Part shown: one piece after another, positions 1 to 5,875 of the stretch
Layout: every line of letters begins with the position of its first letter
Position numbering within the stretch: position 1 is the stretch's first letter
NCBI GenBank assembly: GCA_031404455.1
Contig: JANNHP010000123.1
Coordinates: 1 to 5,901 of the forward strand
DNA length: 5,901 bases
Source of the DNA: JANNHP01 sp031404455
Lineage (GTDB): Bacteria; Planctomycetota; JAJSAM01; JAJVHW01
Direction of reading: 5' to 3'
Translations under genes and position numbers: made by a program
The notes under the pieces: generated by a model
The model's input: the letters and a program-made list of their open reading frames with translations, nothing else
What the model was told of the DNA's origin: nothing
The model's database searches: none

Positions 1-2451
1 CATCAGCCACGCGACCGCCATCGCGCCGCCGACGCCCGCCGCCATCGCGAGGCCGATGGAGAAGATCGCGGGCGTCGCGGCGAAGAGCATCGCAACGGCG
101 CCGGCGAGCGTCGTCAGCACGTCGCCGACCATCGTCCCCATTCGCGCACCGACCTCGGCGATCCGACCCGCCCGGTCGGCGGGCAGTTCTCGCGCGGCGT
201 CGCGCATCGCGTCCACGAGGAAGACCGCGTAGTCGACCCCGAGTCCGAAGACCGGCAGCGCGACCGCGGCGTTGAGGAGACTGAGCCGCTCGCCGCAGAC
301 GACGAGGAGGCCCGCCGCGACGAGGAGCCCTCCGATCAGCGGGAAGACGCCGACCGACGCCAGCACGAAGCTCCTGTAGTAGGCGAGGAGCAGCAGCCAC
401 ACGAGGAGGAGCGCCGGGAGTGCCAGCGTCGCGATCTCGCGCCGCGTCGCGCCGACGACGGCGTCGGCGAGCCCGCGGCCGCTCAGCATCCGCGCCCCGG
501 GCAGCGCCCCGAGCGCCAGATCCTCGCGCCCCGGGTCCGCCGCAGAGCCCGTCACGACCACGAGTCCGAGCACGTCGCCCTCGCGCACGGAAAGGTGACG
601 CAACACGATCGTCTCGAGCGGCGTCCCCGCGAGTCGCTCGGGCGTGAGCGGCGCGGGCGGCGTGTCGATCGACGCGAAGAACGGGTCGAACGCCGTCGGC
701 TTGATCCCGTACGCCGACGCCGCGGCCGCGAGATCCGCGCGGACCCGGGCGCGCCGCTGCGGCGTCCACGACGCGCGCCACTCGGCGAACCGCCTCTCCT
801 GGGTCGAGATCGCGGGCAGCACCGCGGACGTCGAGGCGATCCCCGAGGCGTCGAGGCCGGCGACGGAGCGCAGACGACCGACGATCGCGTCCGTGCGTTC
901 GAGGACGGACTGCACGTCCCCGCCTTCGACCACGATCAAGCGCTTCGAGAAGACGTCGCCCCACGTCCGCGCGATCGCGGCCTGCGCGTCGTCGAGGGCC
1001 GCGTCGCGGACCTGGAAGCGGCGGATGTCGGACTCGAAGCGCAGGAAGGGGACCGCCGCCGCGCCGAGGAGGACGAGCGCCGCGCCCACTGCGAACGCGG
1101 TGCGCGGGCGGCCGAGGATCCATCCGAAGAGGGACATGGCGCATCTGTCGAACGGGTTCGGCGCGTCGTCCGCGGCGGCGGGTTCGTCGCGGCGGCCCAT
1201 CGCCGCGAGGATCGGCCCGGAGAGGAGCGCGAACGCGAGCGCCCCGGCGATGCCCGCGCCCGCGGCGACGCCGAGCTGACCGTGAGCCGGGACGTCGCTC
1301 GCGACGAGCACGAGGAAGCCCGCGGCGGAGGTCACTGCGCCGATCACCACGGACGGCCCCACCGTGACGAACACGCGCCGCGCGGCGTCCGTCCGCGTCT
1401 CGCCCCTCCTGCGTTCGACGTGCAGATGGAGCACGTAGTCGACGCTGATCCCGGCGAGCGCCGCGCCGAACCCGATGGCGATCCCCGAGCACTCGCCGTA
1501 GCAGAGCGCGAGCGCCCCCGCGCCGACCACGCTGCCGACGACGACGGCCGCGGCCGAGATCCACGTGATCCGGGCGCCGCGGAACCCCACGAAGATCACG
1601 CCGAGCACGAGCGCCACGGCGACGAGCGACACGCGCTTCACGTCGCTTTCCATGGTCCGCGCGTTCGCGCGGTAGTGGCGGTGCCCGCCCACCCACATCA
1701 GAGCACCCCCGTCCGGCGCGCCCGCGACCTCCCGCTCGAGCGCGCCGAAGAACGCCTCGATCGCGGCACCGCCCGCTTCGTCGCCGACCGTCGCAGCGGC
1801 GACGCCCATGACGAGCGCGTGCCGTCCATCGCCGGAGACGATCCGTCCGCGCGCGACGCGCGCTCCGGTCCCCGCGGCCGAACCGCCCGCGCGCTCCATC
1901 GCCATCGCCGCGAGGTCCAGCGGGTCGCGCTCGAACGCGGCCTGGTACTGCCCGCCCGCCGGGCCGACGAGACGCTCGAACTGCTCCTCCATCCGCGCCG
2001 CGATCGCATCGGGATGCGTCCGCGCCTCGGCGTCGCGGACACCGTCCGCGTCGAGGAGCAGCGGAGCCGCGTCGCCGACGGCAAGGGCGGTGAGTCTGAG
2101 GTCCGCTTCCGTCATCCGCCCGAGGACGCGCGTGAAGAGCCCCGACGCGCGCATCCGCGACTCCACGAGGTCCGCCGCCGCGTGGAGGCGCTCGTCGCCC
2201 GGTGCCGAGACGTCCGCGTAGAGCATCTCCGTGTCGCCGAAGCGGTGGAGTGCGCCCGCGTACGACGTAAGCGCCGCGTCGGACTGCGGCAGGAAGGGCT
2301 CGACCCAGTCGGACGAGATCCTGAGACGCGACGCGGCGAGCGCCATCAGCGCGAACACGATCGCCGACACGGCGAGCACCGTGCGGCGGCGGCTGAGGAC
2401 GAGATCCGCGATGCGGGCGCACACCCGCCGCAGCGGCCCGCCGGTCTGCAT
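1..2451 (-). CDS. MMPL/RND-family exporter, C-terminus cut by window edge
   Basis: The frame is open from the ATG at 2451 to base 1 (817 residues visible). The protein is a predicted inner-membrane lipid or polyene exporter driven by the proton gradient. It shows the duplicated RND/MMPL plan. TM1 lies at about 24-41 and is followed by a large periplasmic domain (about 42-272). TM2-TM6 fall at about 274-417, then a cytoplasmic linker with MGRRDE. TM7 at about 450-467 is followed by a second periplasmic domain (about 468-672), and TM8-TM12 span about 675-817. Each half carries the Asp-Tyr pair typical of MMPL proton-relay helices: ISVDY (D338, Y339) and LGVDY (D740, Y741). TM12 is still running at the edge, so probably only a few tens of residues are missing. 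The start lies 5 nt after the LolA-like stop, which implies co-transcription. Adjacent LolA and MMPL genes are typical of aryl-polyene-type clusters; the substrate is inferred, not seen. The mostly open plus strand opposite is a GC-driven shadow. Confidence 0.93.
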   Translation of the reverse strand, partial: MQTGGPLRRVCARIADLVLSRRRTVLAVSAIVFALMALAASRLRISSDWVEPFLPQSDAALTSYAGALHRFGDTEMLYADVSAPGDERLHAAADLVESRMRASGLFTRVLGRMTEADLRLTALAVGDAAPLLLDADGVRDAEARTHPDAIAARMEEQFERLVGPAGGQYQAAFERDPLDLAAMAMERAGGSAAGTGARVARGRIVSGDGRHALVMGVAAATVGDEAGGAAIEAFFGALEREVAGAPDGGALMWVGGHRHYRANARTMESDVKRVSLVAVALVLGVIFVGFRGARITWISAAAVVVGSVVGAGALALCYGECSGIAIGFGAALAGISVDYVLHLHVERRRGETRTDAARRVFVTVGPSVVIGAVTSAAGFLVLVASDVPAHGQLGVAAGAGIAGALAFALLSGPILAAMGRRDEPAAADDAPNPFDRCAMSLFGWILGRPRTAFAVGAALVLLGAAAVPFLRFESDIRRFQVRDAALDDAQAAIARTWGDVFSKRLIVVEGGDVQSVLERTDAIVGRLRSVAGLDASGIASTSAVLPAISTQERRFAEWRASWTPQRRARVRADLAAAASAYGIKPTAFDPFFASIDTPPAPLTPERLAGTPLETIVLRHLSVREGDVLGLVVVTGSAADPGREDLALGALPGARMLSGRGLADAVVGATRREIATLALPALLLVWLLLLAYYRSFVLASVGVFPLIGGLLVAAGLLVVCGERLSLLNAAVALPVFGLGVDYAVFLVDAMRDAARELPADRAGRIAEVGARMGTMVGDVLTTLAGAVAMLFAATPAIFSIGLAMAAGVGGAMAVAWLM

Positions 2452-2456
2452 GCGGC

Positions 2457-3188
2457 CTACTTCTCCAACCTGAAGAGGGACTCTGGGAGCGGCGGGTCGA
2501 TCTCGACGTCGAGGAACGTGACGACCGTCCGCGAGGCGCCCGCCTCCGTCAGCGTCAGGCCGGTCAGCGCCCGGCGATCGTCGCAGAACGAGAGGTCGAT
2601 CGACGTCACGACCTTGCGCACGCGCTCGTCCTTCGGCTTCGCCCGCACGCAGAGCGGCTTCTCGGTGACGAACGCGAGGTCGTAGCCCTTCCGGGCCTTC
2701 GCGAAGTCGCCGCGCGTCCAGAGGAACACCTGCTCGACCGTGATCGACGTGACGGGGTCGTCGTCGAGCGAGATCTCCTTCCGGGTCGTCTCGCCCTTGC
2801 GCGACGTGCGCTCGCGCAGCGCGCGCCTCGCGTTGACGGTGAGCACCGACTTCAACGGCTTCGCATACTCCCAGCGGAGCTTGTCCGGCACGGCGAGCGC
2901 GAGCGTGCCCTCGCTCGTCACGACGTCCTCGAAGACCTCGAGGTACTTCCGCTGCTCGAACCGGCAGCGCAGCGTCTTGAAGGCGCCGAGCCGCTTCGAG
3001 ATGCCGGCGAGGACGGCGTCGAGGCGCTTCGCGACCTCCTCGGGAGACGACTCCGCCGCGGCAGCGTCCGTCTTCGGAGGATCGGGCGTCGCGGGATCGG
3101 GCTTCTTCGCGCCGTCCTGGGCGAGCGACGCCGCGGCCGTCGCGACGACCGCGAACGCGGCGAGGAACCGGGCCCGCGAGCGCCGCAT
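2457..3188 (-). CDS. LolA-like periplasmic outer-membrane lipoprotein/lipid carrier
   Basis: This encodes 243 aa. A Sec signal peptide is clear: basic MRRSRARF, a hydrophobic core at 9-22, and likely cleavage after SLA (A23). There is no lipobox Cys, so the mature protein is soluble in the periplasm. A Pro/Ala/Asp-rich linker (about 24-48) precedes the LolA-like fold (about 50-243). The early part of the fold is diagnostic: RCRFEQRKYLEVFEDVV (74-90), then EGTL and the PDKLRWEY stretch with W106, which matches the usual LolA pattern of a short strand pair followed by the L-x-W motif. LolA proteins bind lipid in a half-barrel and carry it across the periplasm. Copies beside MMPL exporters are thought to serve the exported product instead of housekeeping lipoproteins. 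The chosen ATG overlaps the reductase stop (TGATG) and follows a G-rich stretch at good spacing. The frame stays open further upstream, but that part lies inside the reductase gene and is a shadow. General LolA duty cannot be excluded. Confidence 0.85.
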   Translation of the reverse strand: MRRSRARFLAAFAVVATAAASLAQDGAKKPDPATPDPPKTDAAAAESSPEEVAKRLDAVLAGISKRLGAFKTLRCRFEQRKYLEVFEDVVTSEGTLALAVPDKLRWEYAKPLKSVLTVNARRALRERTSRKGETTRKEISLDDDPVTSITVEQVFLWTRGDFAKARKGYDLAFVTEKPLCVRAKPKDERVRKVVTSIDLSFCDDRRALTGLTLTEAGASRTVVTFLDVEIDPPLPESLFRLEK

Positions 3189-3958
3189 CAGCAGAGCCCC
3201 CCGTTGACTCCGAGCACCTGGCCGGTGATGTACGCCGCGTCGGGTCCGACGAGGAACCGCACCGCGGCGGCGACCTCCTCGGGACGGCCGATGCGGCCGA
3301 GCGGAACGCCGTCGAGCAGCGGCGCGGCCGATTCGGCGGAGAGCATGTCCGTCTCGATCATTCCCGGGGCGACGACGTTGACCGTGATCCCGAAGCGGCC
3401 GAGTTCCTTCGACAGCGCCTTCGCCGCGCCGATCAGCCCCGCCTTCGCCGCCGAGTAGTTCACCTGCCCCGCCGTGCCGATCTGCCCCGACACGGAACCG
3501 ACGACCACGATCCGGCCGGACCGGCGGCCGATCATGCCGCGGACGACGGCCGCCGTGACGTGGGAGAAGCCGCCGAGACTCGTCGCGACGACGTCGTCCC
3601 AGTTCTCCTGGGGCATCATGGCGAAGAGCCCGTCCCGCGCGATGCCCGCGTTCGAGACGAGTGCGTCCGGCGTGCCGGTCTCGGCGAGGAGCGGCGTGAG
3701 CGCCGCGGAGGTCGCGGCGGCGTCGGCGACGTCGAACGTCGCGGTGCGGCAGACGCGCCCCGTCGCGCGGATCTCCTCGGCGAGCGTGCCGAGGAGGTCC
3801 GTGCGCGTCCGGCACGCGGCGATCACGTCGAACCCGGCGCCCGCGAGCGACAGCGCCGTCGCGCGGCCGATGCCGCGGGATGCTCCGGTGACGAGGGCGA
3901 GGGGCGTTCGCACGTGGGTCGCGTCCAAGTATCGGCGAGGAACGTCCGCCCGCGGCAC
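3188..3958 (-). CDS. fabG: 3-oxoacyl-ACP reductase (FabG/ApeQ-like SDR)
   Basis: This is a classical short-chain dehydrogenase/reductase of 256 aa from the GTG at 3958. It should reduce 3-ketoacyl-ACP to 3-hydroxyacyl-ACP with NADPH in the cytoplasm. The Rossmann glycine motif TGASRGIG is at 24-31, NAG at 103-105, the active-site Ser at S155 (GSVSGQIG), YSAAK with Y168 and K172, the PGMIETDM segment, and the C-terminal YITGQVLGVNGG typical of FabG. The stretch SNAGIARDGLF and GQVNYSAAKAGLIGAAKAL resemble aryl-polyene ketoreductases (ApeQ) as much as primary FabG. One oddity is that the Asn of the SDR tetrad (about N110 in E. coli FabG) is Ser here (S127). Start choice: the GTG at 3958 has AGGGG about 5 nt upstream, but a GTG at 3913 would give 241 aa beginning MRTPLALVTGASRG, closer to the family's usual N-terminus. 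It is first in the minus-strand operon, and its stop overlaps the LolA-like ATG by 1 nt. Confidence 0.94.
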   Translation of the reverse strand: MPRADVPRRYLDATHVRTPLALVTGASRGIGRATALSLAGAGFDVIAACRTRTDLLGTLAEEIRATGRVCRTATFDVADAAATSAALTPLLAETGTPDALVSNAGIARDGLFAMMPQENWDDVVATSLGGFSHVTAAVVRGMIGRRSGRIVVVGSVSGQIGTAGQVNYSAAKAGLIGAAKALSKELGRFGITVNVVAPGMIETDMLSAESAAPLLDGVPLGRIGRPEEVAAAVRFLVGPDAAYITGQVLGVNGGLC

Positions 3959-4022
3959 AGCAACCCCTGAGGTAGGGTTTCACCCCATGTGCCCGGGTGC
4001 CCGCCGGCCGCGACCCTGTCGT

Positions 4023-4045
4023 CGCGTTTCTGAGACGCGCGTCTC
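4023..4045. promoter_or_regulatory. Overlapping palindromes, possible operator
   Basis: GAGACGCGCGTCTC (4032-4045) is a perfect 14-bp palindrome. The overlapping CGCGTTTCTGAGACGCG (4023-4039) is a near-perfect inverted repeat centred on T4031, with one T:G mismatch. The two share the GAGACGCG half, so the element could act as a dimer binding site or as two alternative RNA hairpins in the 5' leader of the csbD-like transcript. It lies 13 bp upstream of the Shine-Dalgarno. The sequence shows the symmetry; the regulatory role is inference. Confidence 0.4.
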
Positions 4046-4058
4046 CATCGACACGACC

Positions 4059-4064
4059 AGGAGG
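4059..4064 (+). promoter_or_regulatory. Strong ribosome binding site of csbD-like gene
   Basis: AGGAGG is a full consensus Shine-Dalgarno, 6 nt before the ATG at 4071. It is by far the clearest ribosome binding site in the window. It fixes the start of the small gene and suggests high translation, as expected for an abundant stress protein. Confidence 0.88.
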
Positions 4065-4070
4065 GATCCC

Positions 4071-4295
4071 ATGGACGCAGACCGCATCGCCGGAGACTGG
4101 AAGCAGGTCAAGGGCAAGGTGAAGGAGAAGTGGGGAAAGCTGACGGACGACGACCTCACGGTCGTCAACGGCCGCGCCGAGCAGCTCGTGGGAAAGCTGC
4201 AGGAGCGCTACGGCCTCGCGAAGGATGCGGCGCGCAAGGAGTACGACGGCTGGAAGGCGGCGGACGAGCTGCGCGCGAAGGCGAAGAAGGTCTGA
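4071..4295 (+). CDS. CsbD-family stress-response protein
   Basis: This is a 74-aa, highly charged, Lys/Glu/Asp-rich protein of the usual CsbD family length. The N-terminal signature runs DRIAGDWKQVKGKVKEKWGKL (residues 4-24), followed by TDDDLTVVNGRAEQLVGKLQERYG and a helical Lys-rich tail with a W-x-x-AD element. The family is a small alpha-helical bundle, cytoplasmic, induced in general stress (sigma-B control in Bacillus subtilis) and of unknown molecular function. There is no signal peptide. It has its own strong Shine-Dalgarno, and a GC hairpin lies 19 nt after the stop, so it may be a monocistronic unit. It is divergent from the reductase operon and upstream of the lipoprotein/dehydratase pair. 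It is not a standard member of polyene clusters, and a link to them is not shown here. Confidence 0.95.
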   Translation: MDADRIAGDWKQVKGKVKEKWGKLTDDDLTVVNGRAEQLVGKLQERYGLAKDAARKEYDGWKAADELRAKAKKV

Positions 4296-4314
4296 GCATC
4301 CCGCTCGTCCGATG

Positions 4315-4341
4315 GCGCCCGCCCGGCTCGCGGGCGGGCGC
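4315..4341 (+). terminator. Perfect GC hairpin after csbD-like gene, possible terminator
   Basis: The arms GCGCCCGCCCG (4315-4325) and CGGGCGGGCGC (4331-4341) form a perfect 11-bp stem with a 5-nt GCTCG loop. The position, 19 nt past the csbD-like stop, suits transcription termination. No T-tract follows (the next bases are TGCGATGG), so it is not a canonical intrinsic terminator. Such U-poor hairpins are common in high-GC genomes and may instead attenuate transcription or stabilise the csbD-like mRNA 3' end while allowing read-through into the next gene. Confidence 0.5.
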
Positions 4342-4387
4342 TGCGATGGAAGGCCCGCGAGGTCGCCGGTCGAACGTGCGCCGAGCG

Positions 4388-5095
4388 ATGCGCTGGGCCG
4401 CCGCCGGGGCGCTCGTCGTCCTCTGCGGCTGCGCGTCGCGGGCGTGGCGCTGGGCGGACGACGGCCGCTCGTTCGTCGAAGCCGGAGATCCGCCGCGTCT
4501 GCCTCCGCACCGGGCGGTCGAGCGTGTCGCGCTGCGCGTCCACGACCGCGACTTCGAGTTCGTGAGCTATCGCAGCTTCGACTCCGCCGGCGTCGTCCGC
4601 GCGCAGTTCCTGCTCGAGAGCGGGATCTCCGTCCTCGACGTCGCCGTCCTCGGCGACGAGGACCGGCGGATCGCCGGGAGCGTCTTCGAAGCGATCCCGA
4701 ACTTCGCCGGGACGGTGATGGAGGACCTCAGGCGGACGTGGGGTTCACGGAGCGTGTTCGCGCTCGGGATCGCGGACATCTTCGGCGGACAGCACATCCG
4801 CTTCCCGGCGGCCCGATCGGTCACGGACGGCGATCGCGTGATGGACGCCGTGGCGGTCGATGGCAGCCACTGGCTGGCGTTCGGGAGCTCCGGGCGGCCG
4901 TCGGATCCGCTCGAAGTGACGCTCCTCGACCCGGACCTCGTGCCGCAGGCGCGCATCGCCTACTCCGATTTCGACGAGGACCGCGTCCCCCGCGAGGTCC
5001 GGCTCGTCGACCTGCGCGACGGGCACACGCTCGACGTCGAGGTCGAGGAGGTCCGCCTCGCCGCGGACGCAGCGGCGCCGGGGCCGAGCCGATGA
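4388..5095 (+). CDS. Predicted lipoprotein of unknown function (possibly LolB/DUF3261-like)
   Basis: I do not recognise the family with certainty. From the ATG at 4388 it encodes 235 aa. The N-terminus MRWAAAGALVVLCGC is a short lipoprotein signal with the lipobox LCGC; C15 would be lipidated. In-frame alternatives at 4376 (GTG, n-region MRRAMRW) and 4346 (ATG, 28-residue signal) give the same mature protein; the n-region is better at 4376, while base use before 4388 looks less coding. The mature part has no membrane segment and alternates short beta-strand-like stretches (RVALRVHDRDFEFVSYRSF, VRAQFLLESGISVLDVAVL) with an acidic C-terminus. That pattern, and its place beside polyene-type genes, recalls the small DUF3261 lipoproteins of aryl-polyene clusters and the LolB barrel. 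The resemblance is by layout only. Its stop overlaps the start of the next gene (ATGA), so the two are probably translationally coupled. It most likely sits in the outer membrane. Confidence 0.8.
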   Translation: MRWAAAGALVVLCGCASRAWRWADDGRSFVEAGDPPRLPPHRAVERVALRVHDRDFEFVSYRSFDSAGVVRAQFLLESGISVLDVAVLGDEDRRIAGSVFEAIPNFAGTVMEDLRRTWGSRSVFALGIADIFGGQHIRFPAARSVTDGDRVMDAVAVDGSHWLAFGSSGRPSDPLEVTLLDPDLVPQARIAYSDFDEDRVPREVRLVDLRDGHTLDVEVEEVRLAADAAAPGPSR

Positions 5096-5475
5096 AGCAC
5101 GCCGCGGACCTCAGTCTCCGGATCGTCGCGTCCGCTCCCGGCACGGCGGTGGCGGTCGTGACGCTCGACCCGGACTTCGCGGGGTTCGCGGGCCACTTCC
5201 CCGGCGCCCCCGTGCTTCCCGGCATGTGTCACGTGGACCTCGCGATGCGCGCCGCGTGCCAGGTCGTCGGCGCGCCGCTCGACCTCCTCGCCGTGGAGCG
5301 CGCCCGGTTCGTGCGCAAGGCGCTGCCGGGCGAGGAACTGAGGATGTTCCTGGTCTTTCGGCCGTCGGCGGACGACGTGACGACGATTGCTGCGGAGATC
5401 TCGGTCGGCGGCAAGACCTCGGCGCAACTGCACCTCAGCGTCAGCCGGCGGCCGGGCCCGACAGCGCGACGGTGA
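5092..5475 (+). CDS. ApeI/FabZ-like hot-dog 3-hydroxyacyl-ACP dehydratase
   Basis: This is a 127-aa single hot-dog domain predicted to dehydrate 3-hydroxyacyl-ACP to the trans-2-enoyl form in the cytoplasm. The core motif is visible: FAGHFPGAPVLPGMCHVDLA, with catalytic His35 in GHFPG and Asp49 on the central helix where FabZ has Glu (FabA also uses Asp). The LPG-x-x-x-x-D arrangement is what I expect of the ApeI group of aryl-polyene dehydratases, so ApeI-like is preferred over housekeeping FabZ. Downstream VERARFVRKALPGEEL is the usual strand with the KF/RF-x-x-x-x-x-PG pattern of FabZ relatives. Its ATG lies in the ATGA overlap with the lipoprotein gene, and no good independent Shine-Dalgarno is seen. 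Its last 35 bp overlap the tail of the opposing ApeP-like gene. It should work with the ketoreductase in chain processing; the substrate is inferred. Confidence 0.87.
   Translation: MKHAADLSLRIVASAPGTAVAVVTLDPDFAGFAGHFPGAPVLPGMCHVDLAMRAACQVVGAPLDLLAVERARFVRKALPGEELRMFLVFRPSADDVTTIAAEISVGGKTSAQLHLSVSRRPGPTARR
5441..5475. other. Convergent 3' overlap of the two dehydratase genes
   Basis: The plus-strand ApeI-like gene ends at 5475 (TGA) and the minus-strand ApeP-like gene ends at 5441 (TGA), so the last 35 bp are coding on both strands. There is no room for a terminator between them, and the two transcripts must be complementary at least across this segment. Confidence 0.9.
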
Positions 5476-5875
5476 GGACGCCCTCCGCGAGGAGCGCCGG
5501 CTCGCCTTGCGCGACGCGCTCGATGCGGCACTCGACGCGAGCGAGCGGACCGAAGGTCGCCGAGAGACGCACGGTGCTGCGGAGCACGTCGCCCGGACGC
5601 GCGTCGCCGTGCACGCGGAAGCCGACGATCATGCCGAGATAGCCGTGACGCGGCGGTGCCCCGGATCCCTCCGCGGCGAGGCCCGCGTGGAGCGCCGCCG
5701 TCTGCGCTGCGATCTCGATGAACGCCGCGCGGACGAGACATCCGTCTTCGATCCACGGCGAGCGCTCCGGCACCGTCCATCCCGCGACGGCGCTCGTGGC
5801 GTCGGCGCGCTCGACTCCGTCGACGAGGACCATCGGCGGCCGGTGCGGCAGGAGGCGTTCGATCTCGGCGCTCAC
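5441..5875 (-). CDS. ApeP-like hot-dog 3-hydroxyacyl-ACP dehydratase
   Basis: This is a 144-aa protein from the GTG at 5875. The N-terminus reads LLPHRPPMVLVDGV (8-21), a hallmark of FabZ-related dehydratases, and it begins close to the start as in the ApeP group. The central helix carries IEIAAQTAALHAG with E54 and Q58 at the catalytic Glu/Gln positions. Next come HGYLGMIVGFRVHG and a PGD turn. The GHFPG motif with its catalytic His is absent: the equivalent stretch reads PERSPWIEDG. That is in line with the ApeP family, which is distinct from ApeI and FabZ. ApeP-type proteins occur with ApeI and a ketoreductase in aryl-polyene clusters as a second dehydratase. No clear Shine-Dalgarno precedes the GTG. 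A TGA at 5881-5883 in the same frame lies 5 nt upstream, so this could follow another gene closely in an operon running in from beyond the right edge. Confidence 0.87.
   Translation of the reverse strand: MSAEIERLLPHRPPMVLVDGVERADATSAVAGWTVPERSPWIEDGCLVRAAFIEIAAQTAALHAGLAAEGSGAPPRHGYLGMIVGFRVHGDARPGDVLRSTVRLSATFGPLARVECRIERVAQGEPALLAEGVLTVALSGPAAG

Larger units (their letters stand above)
3959..4070. promoter_or_regulatory. Divergent intergenic region between ketoreductase and csbD-like gene
   Basis: This is the only non-coding gap of note, about 112 bp between two divergently oriented genes, so it should hold the promoters of both the minus-strand operon and the csbD-like gene. I see no convincing sigma-70 -35/-10 pair. 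What is visible is a short inverted repeat AACCC/GGGTT (3962-3966 and 3975-3979), a direct repeat of GTGCCCG (3989-3995 and 3997-4003), an overlapping pair of palindromes at 4023-4045 and a strong Shine-Dalgarno at 4059. The promoter role is inferred from gene orientation. If the reductase really starts at 3913, the gap is 157 bp. Confidence 0.55.

Noticed and set aside
595..2685. Plus-strand open frame of 696 codons opposite the exporter and LolA-like genes
   Set aside because: Its product is an Arg/Glu/His-rich string without domains or membrane segments. It exactly mirrors the third-position GC bias of the exporter on the other strand, which has clear transmembrane and DY motifs. It is an antisense shadow.
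3189..3983. Extension of the LolA-like frame upstream to 3983, suggesting a 508-aa fusion
   Set aside because: The extra part is the reductase gene read in another frame (Arg-rich, no motif). The internal ATG at 3188 starts a perfect signal peptide and overlaps the reductase stop as expected for an operon.
3962..3985. Short inverted repeats AACCC/GGGTT and GGGT/ACCC near the reductase start
   Set aside because: Stems of 4-5 bp are expected by chance in such GC-rich DNA; kept only as a note in the intergenic entry.
3474..4295. In-frame upstream extension of the CsbD-like gene to 273 aa
   Set aside because: The CsbD domain alone matches the family length, and AGGAGG lies 6 nt before the ATG at 4071. 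The extension is antisense to the reductase.
4225..5475. Extension of the ApeI-like frame upstream to 416 aa
   Set aside because: Residues before the ATG at 5092 are an Arg/Pro-rich shadow of the CsbD-like and lipoprotein genes; the hot-dog domain begins right after 5092.
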